NCBI RefSeq assembly: GCF_004363655.1
Contig: NZ_SNZH01000003.1
Location: 304,020-368,019, forward strand
Origin: Tahibacter aquaticus
Lineage (GTDB): Bacteria; Pseudomonadota; Gammaproteobacteria; Xanthomonadales; Rhodanobacteraceae
Length of the DNA: 64,000 nt
Direction of reading: 5' to 3'
Shown piece after piece: positions 29,323-41,600 of this stretch; positions within the stretch are counted from its first letter, which is position 1; every line of letters starts with the position of its first letter. The position numbers were made by a program, and so were the translations under genes. A model generated the notes under the pieces. The model did not search any database and was not told the DNA's origin. It saw only the letters and a list, made by a program, of their open reading frames with translations.

Positions 29323-30588
29323 CTAATCCACGCTGAAGGACTGCAGCGCCACCGGCAAGGTGTCGTAGTTGTAGTCGTCGGCTGCAGTGTTGCTGCTGCT
29401 GCCGTCGGGCGTGACCACGGTGACATCGACGATGCCGAGGCCGTGTGCCGGTGTTACGGCAGTGATCTGGGTGTCGCTGACCACAGTGATGCCGGTGGCG
29501 GGATTCGCGCCGAAGTTCACCGCCGTGGCGCCGCTGAAATTGATGCCGGTGATTGTCACGGTGGTGCCGCCGACCGCCGGACCATTGCCCGGCGAAAGGG
29601 CCGTGACCTGCGGCCCGATGGCAATCACGGAAACGTTGTCGGACACCGAATTGACGACATAGGCACGGGCGCCGTCTGGCCGTAAAGCCACGCCGTAGGG
29701 AAATCCGCCGACCGTCGTCGTCGTTGCCACCGTGTTTGTGGCTGTATTGATCGCCGACACGCTGTTGGCGCCGTAGTGGGTCACATAGGTGCGGGCGCCG
29801 AACGGCCGCACGGCGATGCCGCGGGGAGCGGTGCCGACAGGAATCGTCGCCGTCACCGTGTTGGTGGCCGTGTCGATCACCGACACGTTGCCGGAACTGG
29901 AATTGGCTGCGTAGGCACGGCTGCCGTCAGGGCCGACGGCGATCGCAAAGGGAAGGTTGCCGATGGCAATCGTCGCCGTCACGGTATTCGTGGTGGTGTC
30001 GATCACCGACACGCTGTTGCCGTCATAGTTGACGACATAGGCGCGTGCACCGTCCGGCCGGAAAGCGATCGAGATCGGGCTGCCGCCGAGCGTGATCGTC
30101 GCTGTCACCGTGTTGGTGGCCGTGTCGATCACCGACACCGTGTTGGATCCGGTGTTGGCGACATAGGCGATGGCGCCATCCGGCCGCACCGCGGCTGCTC
30201 TGGGCTGGTCGCCGACAGCAATGGTTGCGGCGACCGTGTTCGTGGCCGTCGCGATCACCGACACGCTGTCGGAATTGTTGTTGGTGACATAGGCGCGAGT
30301 GCCGTCCGGATGCACGGCGACGCCATAGGGCTGGCCGCCGACCGCGATGGTCGCGGCCACCGTGTTGCTGGCCGTGTCGATTGCCGACGTTGTATTGGAC
30401 GCGAAATTGGTGACGTAGGCGCGGGAGCCGTCCGGCAGTACGGCGATGCCGTAGGGGGTCTGCCCGACCGGTATGGTGGCCACTACCGTATCGGCCGTCA
30501 CCGGCCCGGCGGCCAGCAGCAGGCAAAGCGCGGTCAGCCTGCAGCGCAGGGACAAAAGCACAGATGCGGCGAAAGCAGCGTTCGACAT
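29323..30588 (-). CDS. YVTN-type beta-propeller protein with TIG domain
   Basis: A 421-residue exported protein; signal peptide ends AAGPVTA. About seven 42-residue YVTN repeats follow (for example PDGSRAYVTNFASNTTSAID and TNTVAATIAVGGQPYGVAV), which should close a seven-bladed propeller. One IPT/TIG Ig-like domain (ITGINFSGATAVNFGANPAT) comes next. The protein ends LPVALQSFSVD. Such proteins are surface or periplasmic structural or binding factors in bacteria and archaea. Nucleotide repeats of ~126 bp are visible across 29640-30480. Confidence 0.85.
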   Translation of the reverse strand: MSNAAFAASVLLSLRCRLTALCLLLAAGPVTADTVVATIPVGQTPYGIAVLPDGSRAYVTNFASNTTSAIDTASNTVAATIAVGGQPYGVAVHPDGTRAYVTNNNSDSVSVIATATNTVAATIAVGDQPRAAAVRPDGAIAYVANTGSNTVSVIDTATNTVTATITLGGSPISIAFRPDGARAYVVNYDGNSVSVIDTTTNTVTATIAIGNLPFAIAVGPDGSRAYAANSSSGNVSVIDTATNTVTATIPVGTAPRGIAVRPFGARTYVTHYGANSVSAINTATNTVATTTTVGGFPYGVALRPDGARAYVVNSVSDNVSVIAIGPQVTALSPGNGPAVGGTTVTITGINFSGATAVNFGANPATGITVVSDTQITAVTPAHGLGIVDVTVVTPDGSSSNTAADDYNYDTLPVALQSFSVD

Positions 30589-30836
30589 GGTCGGTCCCTT
30601 TTTGATGCTTTAGCGTACTGAAATTGTGGCGACTTGGCCGTACGGCGATGCAAATCGCCCGGCTGGGGCCTCCGTGGCCGGCCAGTTCGGCTGCAGGAGC
30701 GCGAGTGCATATCCGTCGAGGGTGCGATACAACCGACGCATTTCCCGGCCCTTCGCGCCGCGGCTATTGGCCACTCTGCCTGCCTTGGGCCGTCGCAAGG
30801 CCCGGCGCACAGACTTTCCGCAGGGGGATTCACCGC

Positions 30837-31805
30837 ATGATCGCGCTTCAACCGCTGCGCTCACTGATGTTTTCCGCGCCGGCTGTCGCGCCGCCCTACC
30901 TTAGCGCCGCCAGTGGGCTGGTCGTCGCTGGCGACTTTGTCTATGTGGTCGCCGATGACGAGCTGCACCTGGGCGTATTCGACCGCGCCGGGAAAAATGG
31001 TGGCAGCCGTGTGCGGCTGTTCCCTGGCGACCTGCCCGACGAGGCCGCGGCGCGCAAGGCGTGCAAGCCTGACCTGGAAGTGCTGGTGCGGCTGCCGTCG
31101 TTTGCCGGCTATCCGGCGGGCGCCTTGCTGGCACTGGGCTCCGGCTCCAGGCCCAACCGGCAGAGCGGTGCCTTGCTGGGGCTGGACGACTCCGGCGCGC
31201 TGAGCGGCGGGTCATGCAGGGTCGATCTGACCGCGCTGTACGCACCTTTGCAGCGGCGCTTTGCCGCGCTGAACATCGAGGGTGCGGTGGTCTGCGGCTC
31301 GCAGCTGGTGCTGCTGCAGCGGGCCAGCGGCAGTCATCCGCAGAACGCCCTGATCGGGTTTGCCCTGGCCGATGTACTGCTGGCCTTGAGCGCCGGCGAT
31401 GCGCCGCGCCTGCCCGAACTGCCTGCTGCCCTATGCAGCGTCGAGCTGGGCGGCGTCGATGGCATTCCCTTGGGTTTCACCGATGCGGCGGCGCTGCCCG
31501 ACGGCCGTATCGTCTTCAGTGCCGTCGCCGAACACGTCGACGACACCTACCACGATGGCCCCTGCGTCGCCGCGGCGATAGGCATCGTCACGCCGGAGGG
31601 GCAGGTGCAGGCTTTGCAGTTGCTGCAGCCGGTGTACAAGGTCGAAGGCATCGATGCCATCCAGGACGGCGATGTCATTCGTCTGCTGCTGGTGACCGAT
31701 GCGGACGATCGCCGCGTGCCGGCAGTGCTGTTCAGTGCTTCGTTGGCGCCGCGGCCGGAAGATTCCCAGCCGCCCCCGCGTGCCGTGCCGACGCCGGCCG
31801 CTTGA
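30837..31805 (+). CDS. Hypothetical propeller-like protein (DUF6929-like)
   Basis: A 322-residue protein without a signal peptide. It opens with YLSAASGLVVAGDFVYVVADDELHLGVF, then LVRLPSFAGYPAGALLALGSGSRPNR and GFTDAAALPDGRIVFSAVAEHVDDTYHDG. The repeated beta-strand pattern suggests a propeller, and I associate this opening with the DUF6929 family, without certainty. The start is at 30837 with CAGGGGG upstream; earlier in-frame residues are not protein-like. It ends 21 bp before recQ on the same strand, so cotranscription is likely. Confidence 0.65.
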   Translation: MIALQPLRSLMFSAPAVAPPYLSAASGLVVAGDFVYVVADDELHLGVFDRAGKNGGSRVRLFPGDLPDEAAARKACKPDLEVLVRLPSFAGYPAGALLALGSGSRPNRQSGALLGLDDSGALSGGSCRVDLTALYAPLQRRFAALNIEGAVVCGSQLVLLQRASGSHPQNALIGFALADVLLALSAGDAPRLPELPAALCSVELGGVDGIPLGFTDAAALPDGRIVFSAVAEHVDDTYHDGPCVAAAIGIVTPEGQVQALQLLQPVYKVEGIDAIQDGDVIRLLLVTDADDRRVPAVLFSASLAPRPEDSQPPPRAVPTPAA

Positions 31806-31826
31806 TCGATCCGTTAGCATGGGCGG

Positions 31827-33680
<1,854 letters not shown>

Positions 33681-33807
33681 AGCCACCGTCGGCGGATGTT
33701 GCGGAAATGGTGCGAAGCGGGCTTGGCGTCCGGCCGTGCCGCGACGGCGTGACGGGATCGGCAGTGCCCTGTCGTCCTTGCCATTCATTTCACTGGAGTG
33801 CATAGCG

Positions 33808-34266
33808 ATGAAACCTGCAGCCCTGGCTTTTCTCCTGTTCAGCGCCACGCTGTCTGCCTTTGCCCTGGCACAGCCAGCCGTAGCGCCCGCTGCAGTCGAA
33901 CTGCCGGCCGATCTCGCGCGCGTGCTGCGCGATTACGAAAAAGCCTGGAGCGCTGGCGATACCGCCGGGTTGGCCGGCCTGTTCGTGGACGGCGGCTACG
34001 CCCTGCCCAACGGCCAGCCGCCGGCCGCCGGTGCTGCAGCGATCCGCGCCGCCTACCAGCGTAACGCCGGTTCGCCGCTGGCCCTGCGTGCGCTGCACTA
34101 CGACCAGTCCGGCGACATGGCCTATATCGTTGGCGGCTTCGGCGCGCAGGCCGGCAAGCCGGATTTCGGAAAATTTGTACTTGTTCTTCGTCGCGACAAA
34201 GACGGCACCTGGCGCATCGCCGCCGACATCGACAACGCCAACGCGATGCCGCGCAAAGTGCAATAG
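33808..34266 (+). CDS. Exported SnoaL/NTF2-like protein
   Basis: A 152-residue protein with signal peptide MKPAALAFLLFSATLSAFALA. The mature part (LARVLRDYEKAWSAGDTAGLAGLFVDGGYALPNG ... GKFVLVLRRDKDGTWRIAADIDN) matches the cone-shaped NTF2/SnoaL (DUF4440) fold. The function is unknown. ATG chosen after CTGGAG. Confidence 0.75.
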   Translation: MKPAALAFLLFSATLSAFALAQPAVAPAAVELPADLARVLRDYEKAWSAGDTAGLAGLFVDGGYALPNGQPPAAGAAAIRAAYQRNAGSPLALRALHYDQSGDMAYIVGGFGAQAGKPDFGKFVLVLRRDKDGTWRIAADIDNANAMPRKVQ

Positions 34267-34300
34267 ACGCGACCAGTCACCTGCGCGCAGCGCTATGCTC

Positions 34301-34406
34301 CCGTAGGGCGCCAATGAGCGCAGCGAATGGCGCCGAACAGCCATGCGACGCAGCCCGGCTGCGACACCTCGCGCTGCGATCCGCGTTCGCTCATCGCACC
34401 CTACGG
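34301..34406. repeat. Dispersed hairpin repeat, copy 1
   Basis: CCGTAGGG ... CCCTACGG ends with internal ATGAGCGCAGCGAAT and GTTCGCTCAT arms form a ~105-bp imperfect palindrome. A related copy lies at 54139. The right end supplies the stop codon of the convergent membrane-protein gene (34401-35060). Confidence 0.75.
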
Positions 34407-35060
34407 GTTGCGTGCACCACGCCACTTCTGCAATACCCGATGCGTAGGCCAGAACACCAGCACCGGCAAGCCCACGAACAGCATCAGCAACCAGGCCCAG
34501 CCGGGCATGAAGGTTTGTGCCGCCGCATCGCCGAAGCCGTAGACGTAGTTGATGTTCACCGGCACGTTAGGCTGCGCCGGGTCTGGCGGCGGCGCCGGCA
34601 TGGCCAGGCGGCAGAACGCCAGCAAGGCCCAGGCCAGCACCGTCCAGTAGACGAAGGCTCGGCGGTCGTAGCCCAGGCGTGCGACCAGGAATACCAGCAC
34701 GAACGGCAGCCAGGCATGGAACGACGACAGGCCGCGGGCGAACAACGCGATGCCCGGGTCGAACATGTAGGCCGTCATGCCCAGCAACGGCATGCCCAGC
34801 CAGCTCGCGACGAAATCCACGCACCAGACGAATTGCGGAACGATCAGCCCTACCGCTGGCATCGACGCCAGCAGCGGCGATTCGGTCCAGATCGCGGCCA
34901 GGGTGAAGAACATGGCCACGTCGCAGAAATACAGGAAATTGGTCGGCCCGTAGGTGATCCAGTAGAACGGCACCAGCACGGCCATGAAGGCTGTGAAGGC
35001 AAGCTTCAGCGTCAGTGGAATGCGTGGTGCGTGGACCAGTTCGACAGCGGTTGCGGACAT
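34401..35060 (-). CDS. Polytopic membrane protein of unknown function
   Basis: A 219-residue protein with about six hydrophobic helices. Motifs include FYWITYGPTNFLYFCDVAMF, FVWCVDFVASWLG, SSFHAWLPFVLVFLVARLGYDRRA and FGDAAAQTFMPGWAWLLMLF. The first and the aromatic/His-rich ones suggest a conserved uncharacterised inner-membrane family. Start at 35060 chosen for GGGGAGAG upstream. The last codons and stop lie inside a dispersed repeat, so the original C-terminus may have been altered by repeat insertion. Confidence 0.7.
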   Translation of the reverse strand: MSATAVELVHAPRIPLTLKLAFTAFMAVLVPFYWITYGPTNFLYFCDVAMFFTLAAIWTESPLLASMPAVGLIVPQFVWCVDFVASWLGMPLLGMTAYMFDPGIALFARGLSSFHAWLPFVLVFLVARLGYDRRAFVYWTVLAWALLAFCRLAMPAPPPDPAQPNVPVNINYVYGFGDAAAQTFMPGWAWLLMLFVGLPVLVFWPTHRVLQKWRGARNP

Positions 35061-35269
35061 CGGCACTCTCCCCCGGGACGGGGCGATACTACCGATCCAC
35101 TGCCGCCGCGACAGCCCCTCGCCTTGGGCGAAGCTGGCCAAGCGACAGCATTGCCGAGGCGAGCCGCGCTACTGGCCGCATGACGCCGGATTCGCGATGT
35201 GCGTGCCGCGCCGGCAATCCCGCAGACACGCGATCGCATGACGTACCGGGGCTCAGGGCTTGCGCTGCC

Positions 35270-36607
35270 TCACGGCGTCGCTACATCCGGCCGCGCGATG
35301 CGCAGAATGGCGCGGTTGCGATCGTCCGTGACCCAGATCGAGCCGTCGGCCGCCACGGCCATGGCGACCGGTGCGCCGCGCGGCTGCCTGCCGGCGATCT
35401 GGTCCCAGCCGGGCGTCAACACTTTGCCTTTTACACTCGGTGCTCCGGCCGGATAGGGCAGCGAGCCGCGGGGATAGATGGCGTAGTGCCCGCCGATGTC
35501 GGTCAGCGGCTGTCCGCGGGCATCGGTCTCCACGGCGACGATGCGTCCGCCGGCACGGCGATAGCCGTGCCAGGTCGTCAGCAGCCGGCCGCGCAGGGCG
35601 GGAAACATCGCGCCGTCGTAATAGATCAGGTCCAGCGGCGCCGCATGCGGCGGCAGCAAGGCCAGTGGCCTGTCGCGTTCGGCGCAACGCGCGATGGCGG
35701 CGTCCCAGCCCGGCAGCGGTGTCTGCAGATCCACGCAATACGGCCAGCCGTAATGGCCGCCCGGCCGCAGCACATTGATCTCGTCGTAGGGATGTTCCGG
35801 CGTGTCGAGATCGACCGAGTTCTCTGCCTGCAGGATCGTGCCGGACGGGTGGCGCACCAGGGCCACCGAATTGCGCAGGCCGGCCGCGAGCACCGTGCTG
35901 TCTTCGCTCCAGCGGCCGTTGCCGAGATAGGCGTGGCGGCGCACCTGCGCCGTGGCGGCGTCGTCCACGCAGGCACCGCTGGCATCCGTGCGTGGCTGGC
36001 CGTTTTCGTCCAGGCAGCGGTCGGTCGGTGCGCCGACGTTCACCAGCAGCGCGCCGTCGCCGTCGACGACAAAGCTCGACAGCGGGTGGCGGTTGTCGTG
36101 CAGTTGGTTGTCCGGCAGGCCGCCGATCACGGTGGTCAGCGTTGCTGCCGGATCGGCGGCGTCCGGGTCCATGCTCAGTATGCGATTCATCTCCGACACG
36201 TAGACGCGCCCGTCCGGTCCGCGCGCTACCGTGTGCGGCATGCTCAGGCCCTGCACCAGCACGCGCCAGGCGACCGCGCCGTCGGCGGCGACAGACAGGC
36301 GCCAGACCGCACCCAGTCCGGCCTTCCAGCCGCCCAGGTCTGTCACCAGCCAGCTGCCGTCCGCCAGCGCCAGCAAGGCGCGCGGCATGCGCGGACCGTC
36401 CGCGCCCTGGCCCTGCCAGACCAGGCCCAGGCAATAGCCCTTGGCCATGCGCACCGTCGTCGCCGGTCGGCCAGCACAATCGCCGGCCAGCGCATAGCGG
36501 TGATCGATAGCCGCCGGTGCCGGCGCAGCAACGAACAGTGCCGGCAGCAGGGCCAGCACCAGCCGCCAAACCCCTGCCGCGAACGGCATACAGCGCAATA
36601 TCCCCAT
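35270..36607 (-). CDS. PQQ-dependent sugar dehydrogenase-like protein (sorbosone dehydrogenase type)
   Basis: A 445-residue exported beta-propeller of the GSDH/sorbosone dehydrogenase family. N-terminal signal peptide ends AAPAPAA. Family motifs: LPRGSL-type repeats such as VARGPDGRVYVSEMNRIL, ENSVDLDTPEHPYDEINVLRPGGHYGWPYC, DLIYYDGAMFPALRGRLLTTWHGYRRAGG, and the end VAMAVAADGSIWVTDDRNRAILRI. It probably oxidises aldoses or related sugars in the periplasm with PQQ. Start at 36607 (36589 also possible). Several other frames here are also open because of GC bias, but only this one shows the family motifs. Confidence 0.85.
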   Translation of the reverse strand: MGILRCMPFAAGVWRLVLALLPALFVAAPAPAAIDHRYALAGDCAGRPATTVRMAKGYCLGLVWQGQGADGPRMPRALLALADGSWLVTDLGGWKAGLGAVWRLSVAADGAVAWRVLVQGLSMPHTVARGPDGRVYVSEMNRILSMDPDAADPAATLTTVIGGLPDNQLHDNRHPLSSFVVDGDGALLVNVGAPTDRCLDENGQPRTDASGACVDDAATAQVRRHAYLGNGRWSEDSTVLAAGLRNSVALVRHPSGTILQAENSVDLDTPEHPYDEINVLRPGGHYGWPYCVDLQTPLPGWDAAIARCAERDRPLALLPPHAAPLDLIYYDGAMFPALRGRLLTTWHGYRRAGGRIVAVETDARGQPLTDIGGHYAIYPRGSLPYPAGAPSVKGKVLTPGWDQIAGRQPRGAPVAMAVAADGSIWVTDDRNRAILRIARPDVATP

Positions 36608-36764
36608 GCGCCGATGCTGAGGCCAGCGCTGCGCCGCTGGCAAGCCGGCCGCGCGGCGGCAGAATCGGCAGCGACAAATGGCGCAGAAAAAATGGCCGAA
36701 TATTCAATCGCCACCGCACTGCCGCGTCACCCGGCAGGCAAGGTTCGCCGCTACGCCTGTCGCG

Positions 36765-38315
36765 CTAATCGAAGCCGTCGGCAAACAGCCCGACGCCATC
36801 CGGTCCATCGGTCGCGCTGTCGTTGGCGGCGACCGGATCGGCGACGCTGTTCGGCGCGATGATCGTCACGCTGTTGCTGGACGGCACTTCCGGCAGCGCG
36901 GCGACCGTGGCGCTGAGCAGGAAGCTGACGCCGGCGTTCGGCGCAAGGTCGACCAGGGCATCGATGCCGCCGCTACCGCTGGCGGGACAGCTGCCGCCAC
37001 TGTCTGCGCTGCAGATCCAGCTGACATCGCTGAACTGCGCGCCCGGCACATCGTTCACGCGTACGCCGAAGATGGCGCGCGAGCTGCCGTTGTGGACATC
37101 GATCAGGTAGCTGGTCTGGCTGCCGCCGGCAATGAAATGCTGGCCGTTGTCGATGCTCACGCCGAGGTCGGCGACCAGGCGTGGCACCACGCTCAGGCCG
37201 GCCGCTGCCGGTCCGCTGCCGACCGCGTTCGTTGCCACAACAATACAGGTATACGTTTCTCCATTGCTCAGGCCGGCGACGGTGAGCGGCGAAGCCGCGC
37301 CGCTGCTGTTGTGAGTGCCCGGCGTGCAGTCCGCGCGATAGCTGCTGACGCTGGCGCCGCCGTTGTCGGCGGGAGCGGTGAAGTTCAATTGCGCCGAGCT
37401 ATCGCCGGATACCACGCCGGTCAGCGACGGCGCGCCGGGCACCGTTGCTGGCGTAACCGGTTCCGAGGGCGCAGAGGCGGCGCTGTTGCCGACACCGTTG
37501 AGCGCGCGCACCGTACACGTCACCGCCACGCCGTTGGCCAGATTGCCGACCGGCAGGCTGAGATTTCCGCCGAACACGGTCTGGTCGCCGCAGGTGGGCA
37601 GGTAGCCCTGTACCGGATCGCCGCCGTTGCTCGCCGGTGCGGTGAACGTCACCGTGACCTGCTGATTGCCGCGTACGACGCCGGTGATCACCGGCGCATC
37701 GGGCACGGTTGCTGGCGTGACTGCGGCGGCCGCGGTATGCGGCCCGGCGCCGACGCTGTTCGTGGCCCAGGCCTCGCAGGTCACGCTGACGCCGTTGACG
37801 AGGCCGGTCACCAGCAACGGCGAAGCGGCGCCGCTGATGCTCTGCGTGCCGCATTGCGCGTTGTAGGTTGCCGGCAGGCCGCCGTCGTCGCCGGGTACGA
37901 AGGCGACGCTGACTTGGCCATTGCCCCGCGTGGCGACCACGTCGGCCAGCGCAGCTGGCGGTCCTGCCGGTGTGACTGGCGCCGAGTCGGCCGACCACGG
38001 CCCGTCGCCGATGCCGTTGCGCGCCCGCACGCGGCAGGTGACCGTGACGCCGTTGGCCAGCCCGTTCACGGGCAGCGGATTGTTGCCGCCGAAGACGGTC
38101 ACGTCGCCGCAGTTGATGATGATGCCCTGGATTGCCGAACCGCCGTCGCCGGACAGGCTGTAGCCCACGGTCACCTTGCCGTTGCCCGGTACCACGCTGG
38201 TAACGGTCGGGGCCGGCGGCACGGTGGCGCCGGCGGTCGCCGCGGCAGAGGGCAGCGCACAGCCCAGCAGCACGAAAAGCGCGGCTGCGCGGCGCAGAAA
38301 CAAGGACGATGGCAT
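36765..38315 (-). CDS. Secreted fibronectin type III-repeat protein with FADGFD tail
   Basis: A 516-residue exported protein. Signal peptide ends PSAAATA. Four FN3-like domains (about residues 33-385), each with the pattern P-xP-x-(I/V)TxVxxGNxQVTV...G..V..Y...C...(L)P(V)xGLxNGVxVTCxVxAxNxxGxG, are followed by a DUF11-like beta-sandwich (LGVSIDNGQHFIAGGS ... CSADSGGSCPASGSGG). The C-terminus is DGPDGVGLFADGFD. Paired Cys per FN3 unit suggest disulfides outside the cytoplasm. Likely a cell-surface binding protein. Divergent from the CHAT genes. Confidence 0.8.
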   Translation of the reverse strand: MPSSLFLRRAAALFVLLGCALPSAAATAGATVPPAPTVTSVVPGNGKVTVGYSLSGDGGSAIQGIIINCGDVTVFGGNNPLPVNGLANGVTVTCRVRARNGIGDGPWSADSAPVTPAGPPAALADVVATRGNGQVSVAFVPGDDGGLPATYNAQCGTQSISGAASPLLVTGLVNGVSVTCEAWATNSVGAGPHTAAAAVTPATVPDAPVITGVVRGNQQVTVTFTAPASNGGDPVQGYLPTCGDQTVFGGNLSLPVGNLANGVAVTCTVRALNGVGNSAASAPSEPVTPATVPGAPSLTGVVSGDSSAQLNFTAPADNGGASVSSYRADCTPGTHNSSGAASPLTVAGLSNGETYTCIVVATNAVGSGPAAAGLSVVPRLVADLGVSIDNGQHFIAGGSQTSYLIDVHNGSSRAIFGVRVNDVPGAQFSDVSWICSADSGGSCPASGSGGIDALVDLAPNAGVSFLLSATVAALPEVPSSNSVTIIAPNSVADPVAANDSATDGPDGVGLFADGFD

Positions 38316-38680
38316 GAGCTGGACTCCGGATTCGCCGCCGCGAAGGCGGCACGCTGGGCTATTGCGTTATTCGGCGGGTGTGACTGTCACGGCGGAGAGC
38401 GGAATGCTCTGCTGCCGGATCGACGGGCGGTCTTCGTCGCGGCTGCCGCACTGGCTGTGCCGCGGTGAGAGTTTCCGGGTTCTGGGCACACTCCCCGAAC
38501 GATGCGGACAGAGGCGTATCCGGAACGGGTACGAAGCGGACCCGCACAGCGATGGCGAAGTCGGCGCACGAGCTGTCCGCTGCTGGTGGCCAGCGGCATT
38601 TCGTTCATCGGTGGCAAAGGCATAAACGCCGTCGCCAGCTGCCTGCCGGCGCATTGGCGCAAATCGAATCAGGGGAAAAC
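38316..38680. other. Divergent promoter region ahead of the CHAT-NTPase genes
   Basis: 365 bp with no convincing gene. Short frames are open on both strands but lack protein-like composition; one minus-strand frame ends SIPLSAVTVTPAE and could be a gene remnant. Promoters for the FN3 gene (left) and the first CHAT gene (right) must lie here. A good AGGGG ribosome site marks its right edge. Confidence 0.45.
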
Positions 38681-41600
38681 ATGCAACGACTGGTCCTGAG
38701 ACACCGAGCCGGCGCGGACGAGTGGACCTTCGAAGTCCAGCGCGTGGACACGCGAGGTGCCAGATCGGCGCCGCTGGTGGCAGTGGAAGATCCGCTGACG
38801 TCGATGTTGCCCGGCACAGCCCAGCGGCTGGGCGAGGAACTGACCTGGTACCTGGAGAGCTACCTGGACTACCCGTTCGGCGGCAGCGTGATCCGGGCCG
38901 AACGCGTGCAGTCGGCGCTGAGCGAATGGGGCGAGCGTGCCTTCGATGCCCTGTTCGGTCATGGCCAGGCGCGCGATTTCTACCGCGATGCCACGCGCGA
39001 CGGTCACACCGCGCTGCAGCTGCAGATCGCCAGCGACGATGCACGCGTACTGTCCTGGCCCTGGGAGGCCTTGCGCGATCCGCAAGTCGGCAACCTGGCG
39101 CAGCACTGCCGCATCGAACGGCAGCTCGACAGCGCCGGCGATCCGCCGCCGCTGTCGCCGGACCTGTCGCGCGAGCGGGTGAATATCCTGCTGGTCATCG
39201 CGCGGCCCTATCGTGACGATGTCGCTTACCGCAGCATTTCGCGGCCGCTGGTCGAACTGATCCAGAGCGAAAACCTGCCGGCGTCGGTGAAGGTGCTGCG
39301 CCCGCCCACGTTCGACCAGCTGCGCCGCGAGCTGCAGGATCATCCCGGGCAATATCACATTGTGCATTTCGATGGCCACGGCGGTTTCGGCAGCATCGGC
39401 ACCGATACCAGCGACAGGTTCAAGGGGCCGCAGGGCCAGCTCGCCTTCGAAAACGACGACGGCAGCGAGGACGCTGTCAGCGCGGCGAAGCTGAGCGAAC
39501 TGTTGCGCGAGCATCGCATCCCGGTTGCGGTGCTCAATGCCTGCCAGTCGGCGATGCTGAGCGAGCAGGCCGACGACGCTTTTGCCTCGGTCGCCACCGC
39601 ACTGCTCAAGGCCGGTGTGCGCAGCGTCGTGGCCATGGGCTATTCGCTTTACGTCAGTGGAGCGCGACAGTTCCTGCCGGCGTTCTACCGCGGGCTGTTT
39701 CGCTCTGGCAGTGTGGCCGAAGCGGTACGTAGCGGGCGTCAGGCGATGCTGGCCAAACCGCAGCGGCATGGCGATATAGCGCTGCAGGACTGGCTGGTGC
39801 CGGTGCTGTACCAGCAGGATGCGCTGGCCTTGGACTTTGCCGCGCGGGCAGGCGCGCAGCACGTCGATACCAACGCCGGCCTTCCGCAAGAAGCCCAGGT
39901 CGAACCCGGCCACGCACCGCATGGCGTTATCGGCCGGGACAGCGCCGTGCTCGAGCTGGAACGCGCCAGCCGCGGCGCACCGCCTGCACTGCTGCTGCAC
40001 GGGCTGGGCGGTGTGGGCAAGACCACGCTGGCGCGCGGCTATCTGCAGTGGCTGGCGCATACGCAAGGGCTGCCGGAGAAAGTGATCTGGCAGAACCTGG
40101 CCGAAGTGCGTTCGTTCGACTATCTGCGCAACCGGCTGGTCGAGGAACTGTTCGGCACCGATGCGATGGCGTTGCCCGATGTGCAGAAGTGGACAGCGCT
40201 GGAACAGGCGCTGCGCCAGCGGGCGCTGCTGCTCATATGGGACAACTTCGAAAGCGCCAGCGGTGCGGCCGATGCAGGCGGCGCTGTCGACGCGATGCCG
40301 GTCGCGGACCGACAGGCGCTCAAGCAGTTTCTGGTCAGGCTGCGTGGCGGCAAGACCAAGGTGCTGATCACCAGTCGCAGCGACGAGCAGTGGCTGGGCG
40401 CAGAGATATGCCGGCGCCTGCCTTTGAGTGGGCTGCAGGGCGAAGAGCGCCAGGCCCTGGCCCAGGCCATCCTGGCCGACCAGGGGCTGCGGCTCGACGC
40501 CAAGGACCAGGACACAGCCGATCTTATCTACAGCCTGCACGGCCATCCGCTGATGATGCGGGCGATATTGCCGCGGATTAGCCGCAGCGGAGCCAGGCAG
40601 CTGCTGCAAGAACTTGAGCAATACGTGCCGCAGCAAGGTAGCGACGATCCGGTCGAGCAACGGCTGTTCGCAACATTGAACTTTGTGGAAGAAGGGATGC
40701 CTGCCAGGCTGCGCCCCCTGCTGCTGCCCATCGGGTTTCACGAGCGCTACGTCCAGGCTGACTTTCTGGCTGGCATGGCTCGCCATGCACAACAGCCGTA
40801 TACAGTCGAACAGGCGCAGCAGGCGCTGGAGCTGCTGGAGGGGGCAGGTCTGGTCCAGGGGCAAGGCAATAATGTCTATGAGATGCACCCTGCCTTGGAG
40901 AGCTATGTCAGGAGGCAGGGCGCAAGTCTCATGGTGCCGGAACGAGAAAGGGAATGCTGGCGGCGTGCCTTCGTCGAGTACATGGCCGCTGTGGCAGATA
41001 GCTACGCGCCTAAGGCATTGCACGAACAACGGCCGATCTTTCATCGCTTCGGCGGCAGCTTCGAACGTGCATTCAGCATGGCCCAGTGCGAAGGTGATCT
41101 GACGTACTGCGGGGCACTGATGCAGGCGATGGCGACATACGCGCAGAACCGGCGCAACTTGCCGCTGGCAGCGATTCGCTTCGAGGCTTATGCGGCAATC
41201 TGCATGCGTAGCGGGCGGGAAGACCTTGCCGCTGCTCCGTACCACCAGATCGGAATAGTGACTCACGATCGGCGTGACTTAGTCATTGCGGGGGACTGGT
41301 ACCGCAAGTCGCTGGAAATCAACGAGCGATACGGCAACGAACACGCCGCGGCGAGCAATTACCACCAGCTCGGCATACTGGCTCAAGAGCAGCGCGATTT
41401 CCCCGTCGCCGAAGCCCGCTACCGCAAGTCGCTGGCGATCGAAGAACGGTTGGGCAGCGAGCGCGGCGCGGCGGGCACCTACCACCAACTTGGCGTAATG
41501 CTTGCCGAGCAGCGCGATTTTGCCGCTGCCGAGGACTTGTACCGCAAGTCGCTGGAGATCAATGAACGGTTGGGCAACGAGTGCGGCGCGGCGAGCGCTT

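Noticed and set aside
35015-36862. A 615-codon plus-strand frame over the PQQ-dehydrogenase gene
   Set aside because: No motif and basic shadow composition; the minus-strand gene shows family motifs and a signal peptide.
38669-41266. Long minus-strand frames opposite both CHAT genes (also 42804-44765)
   Set aside because: Low-complexity Gln/His/Arg-rich shadows with no motif; their presence in both paralogs follows from the paralogs' similarity.
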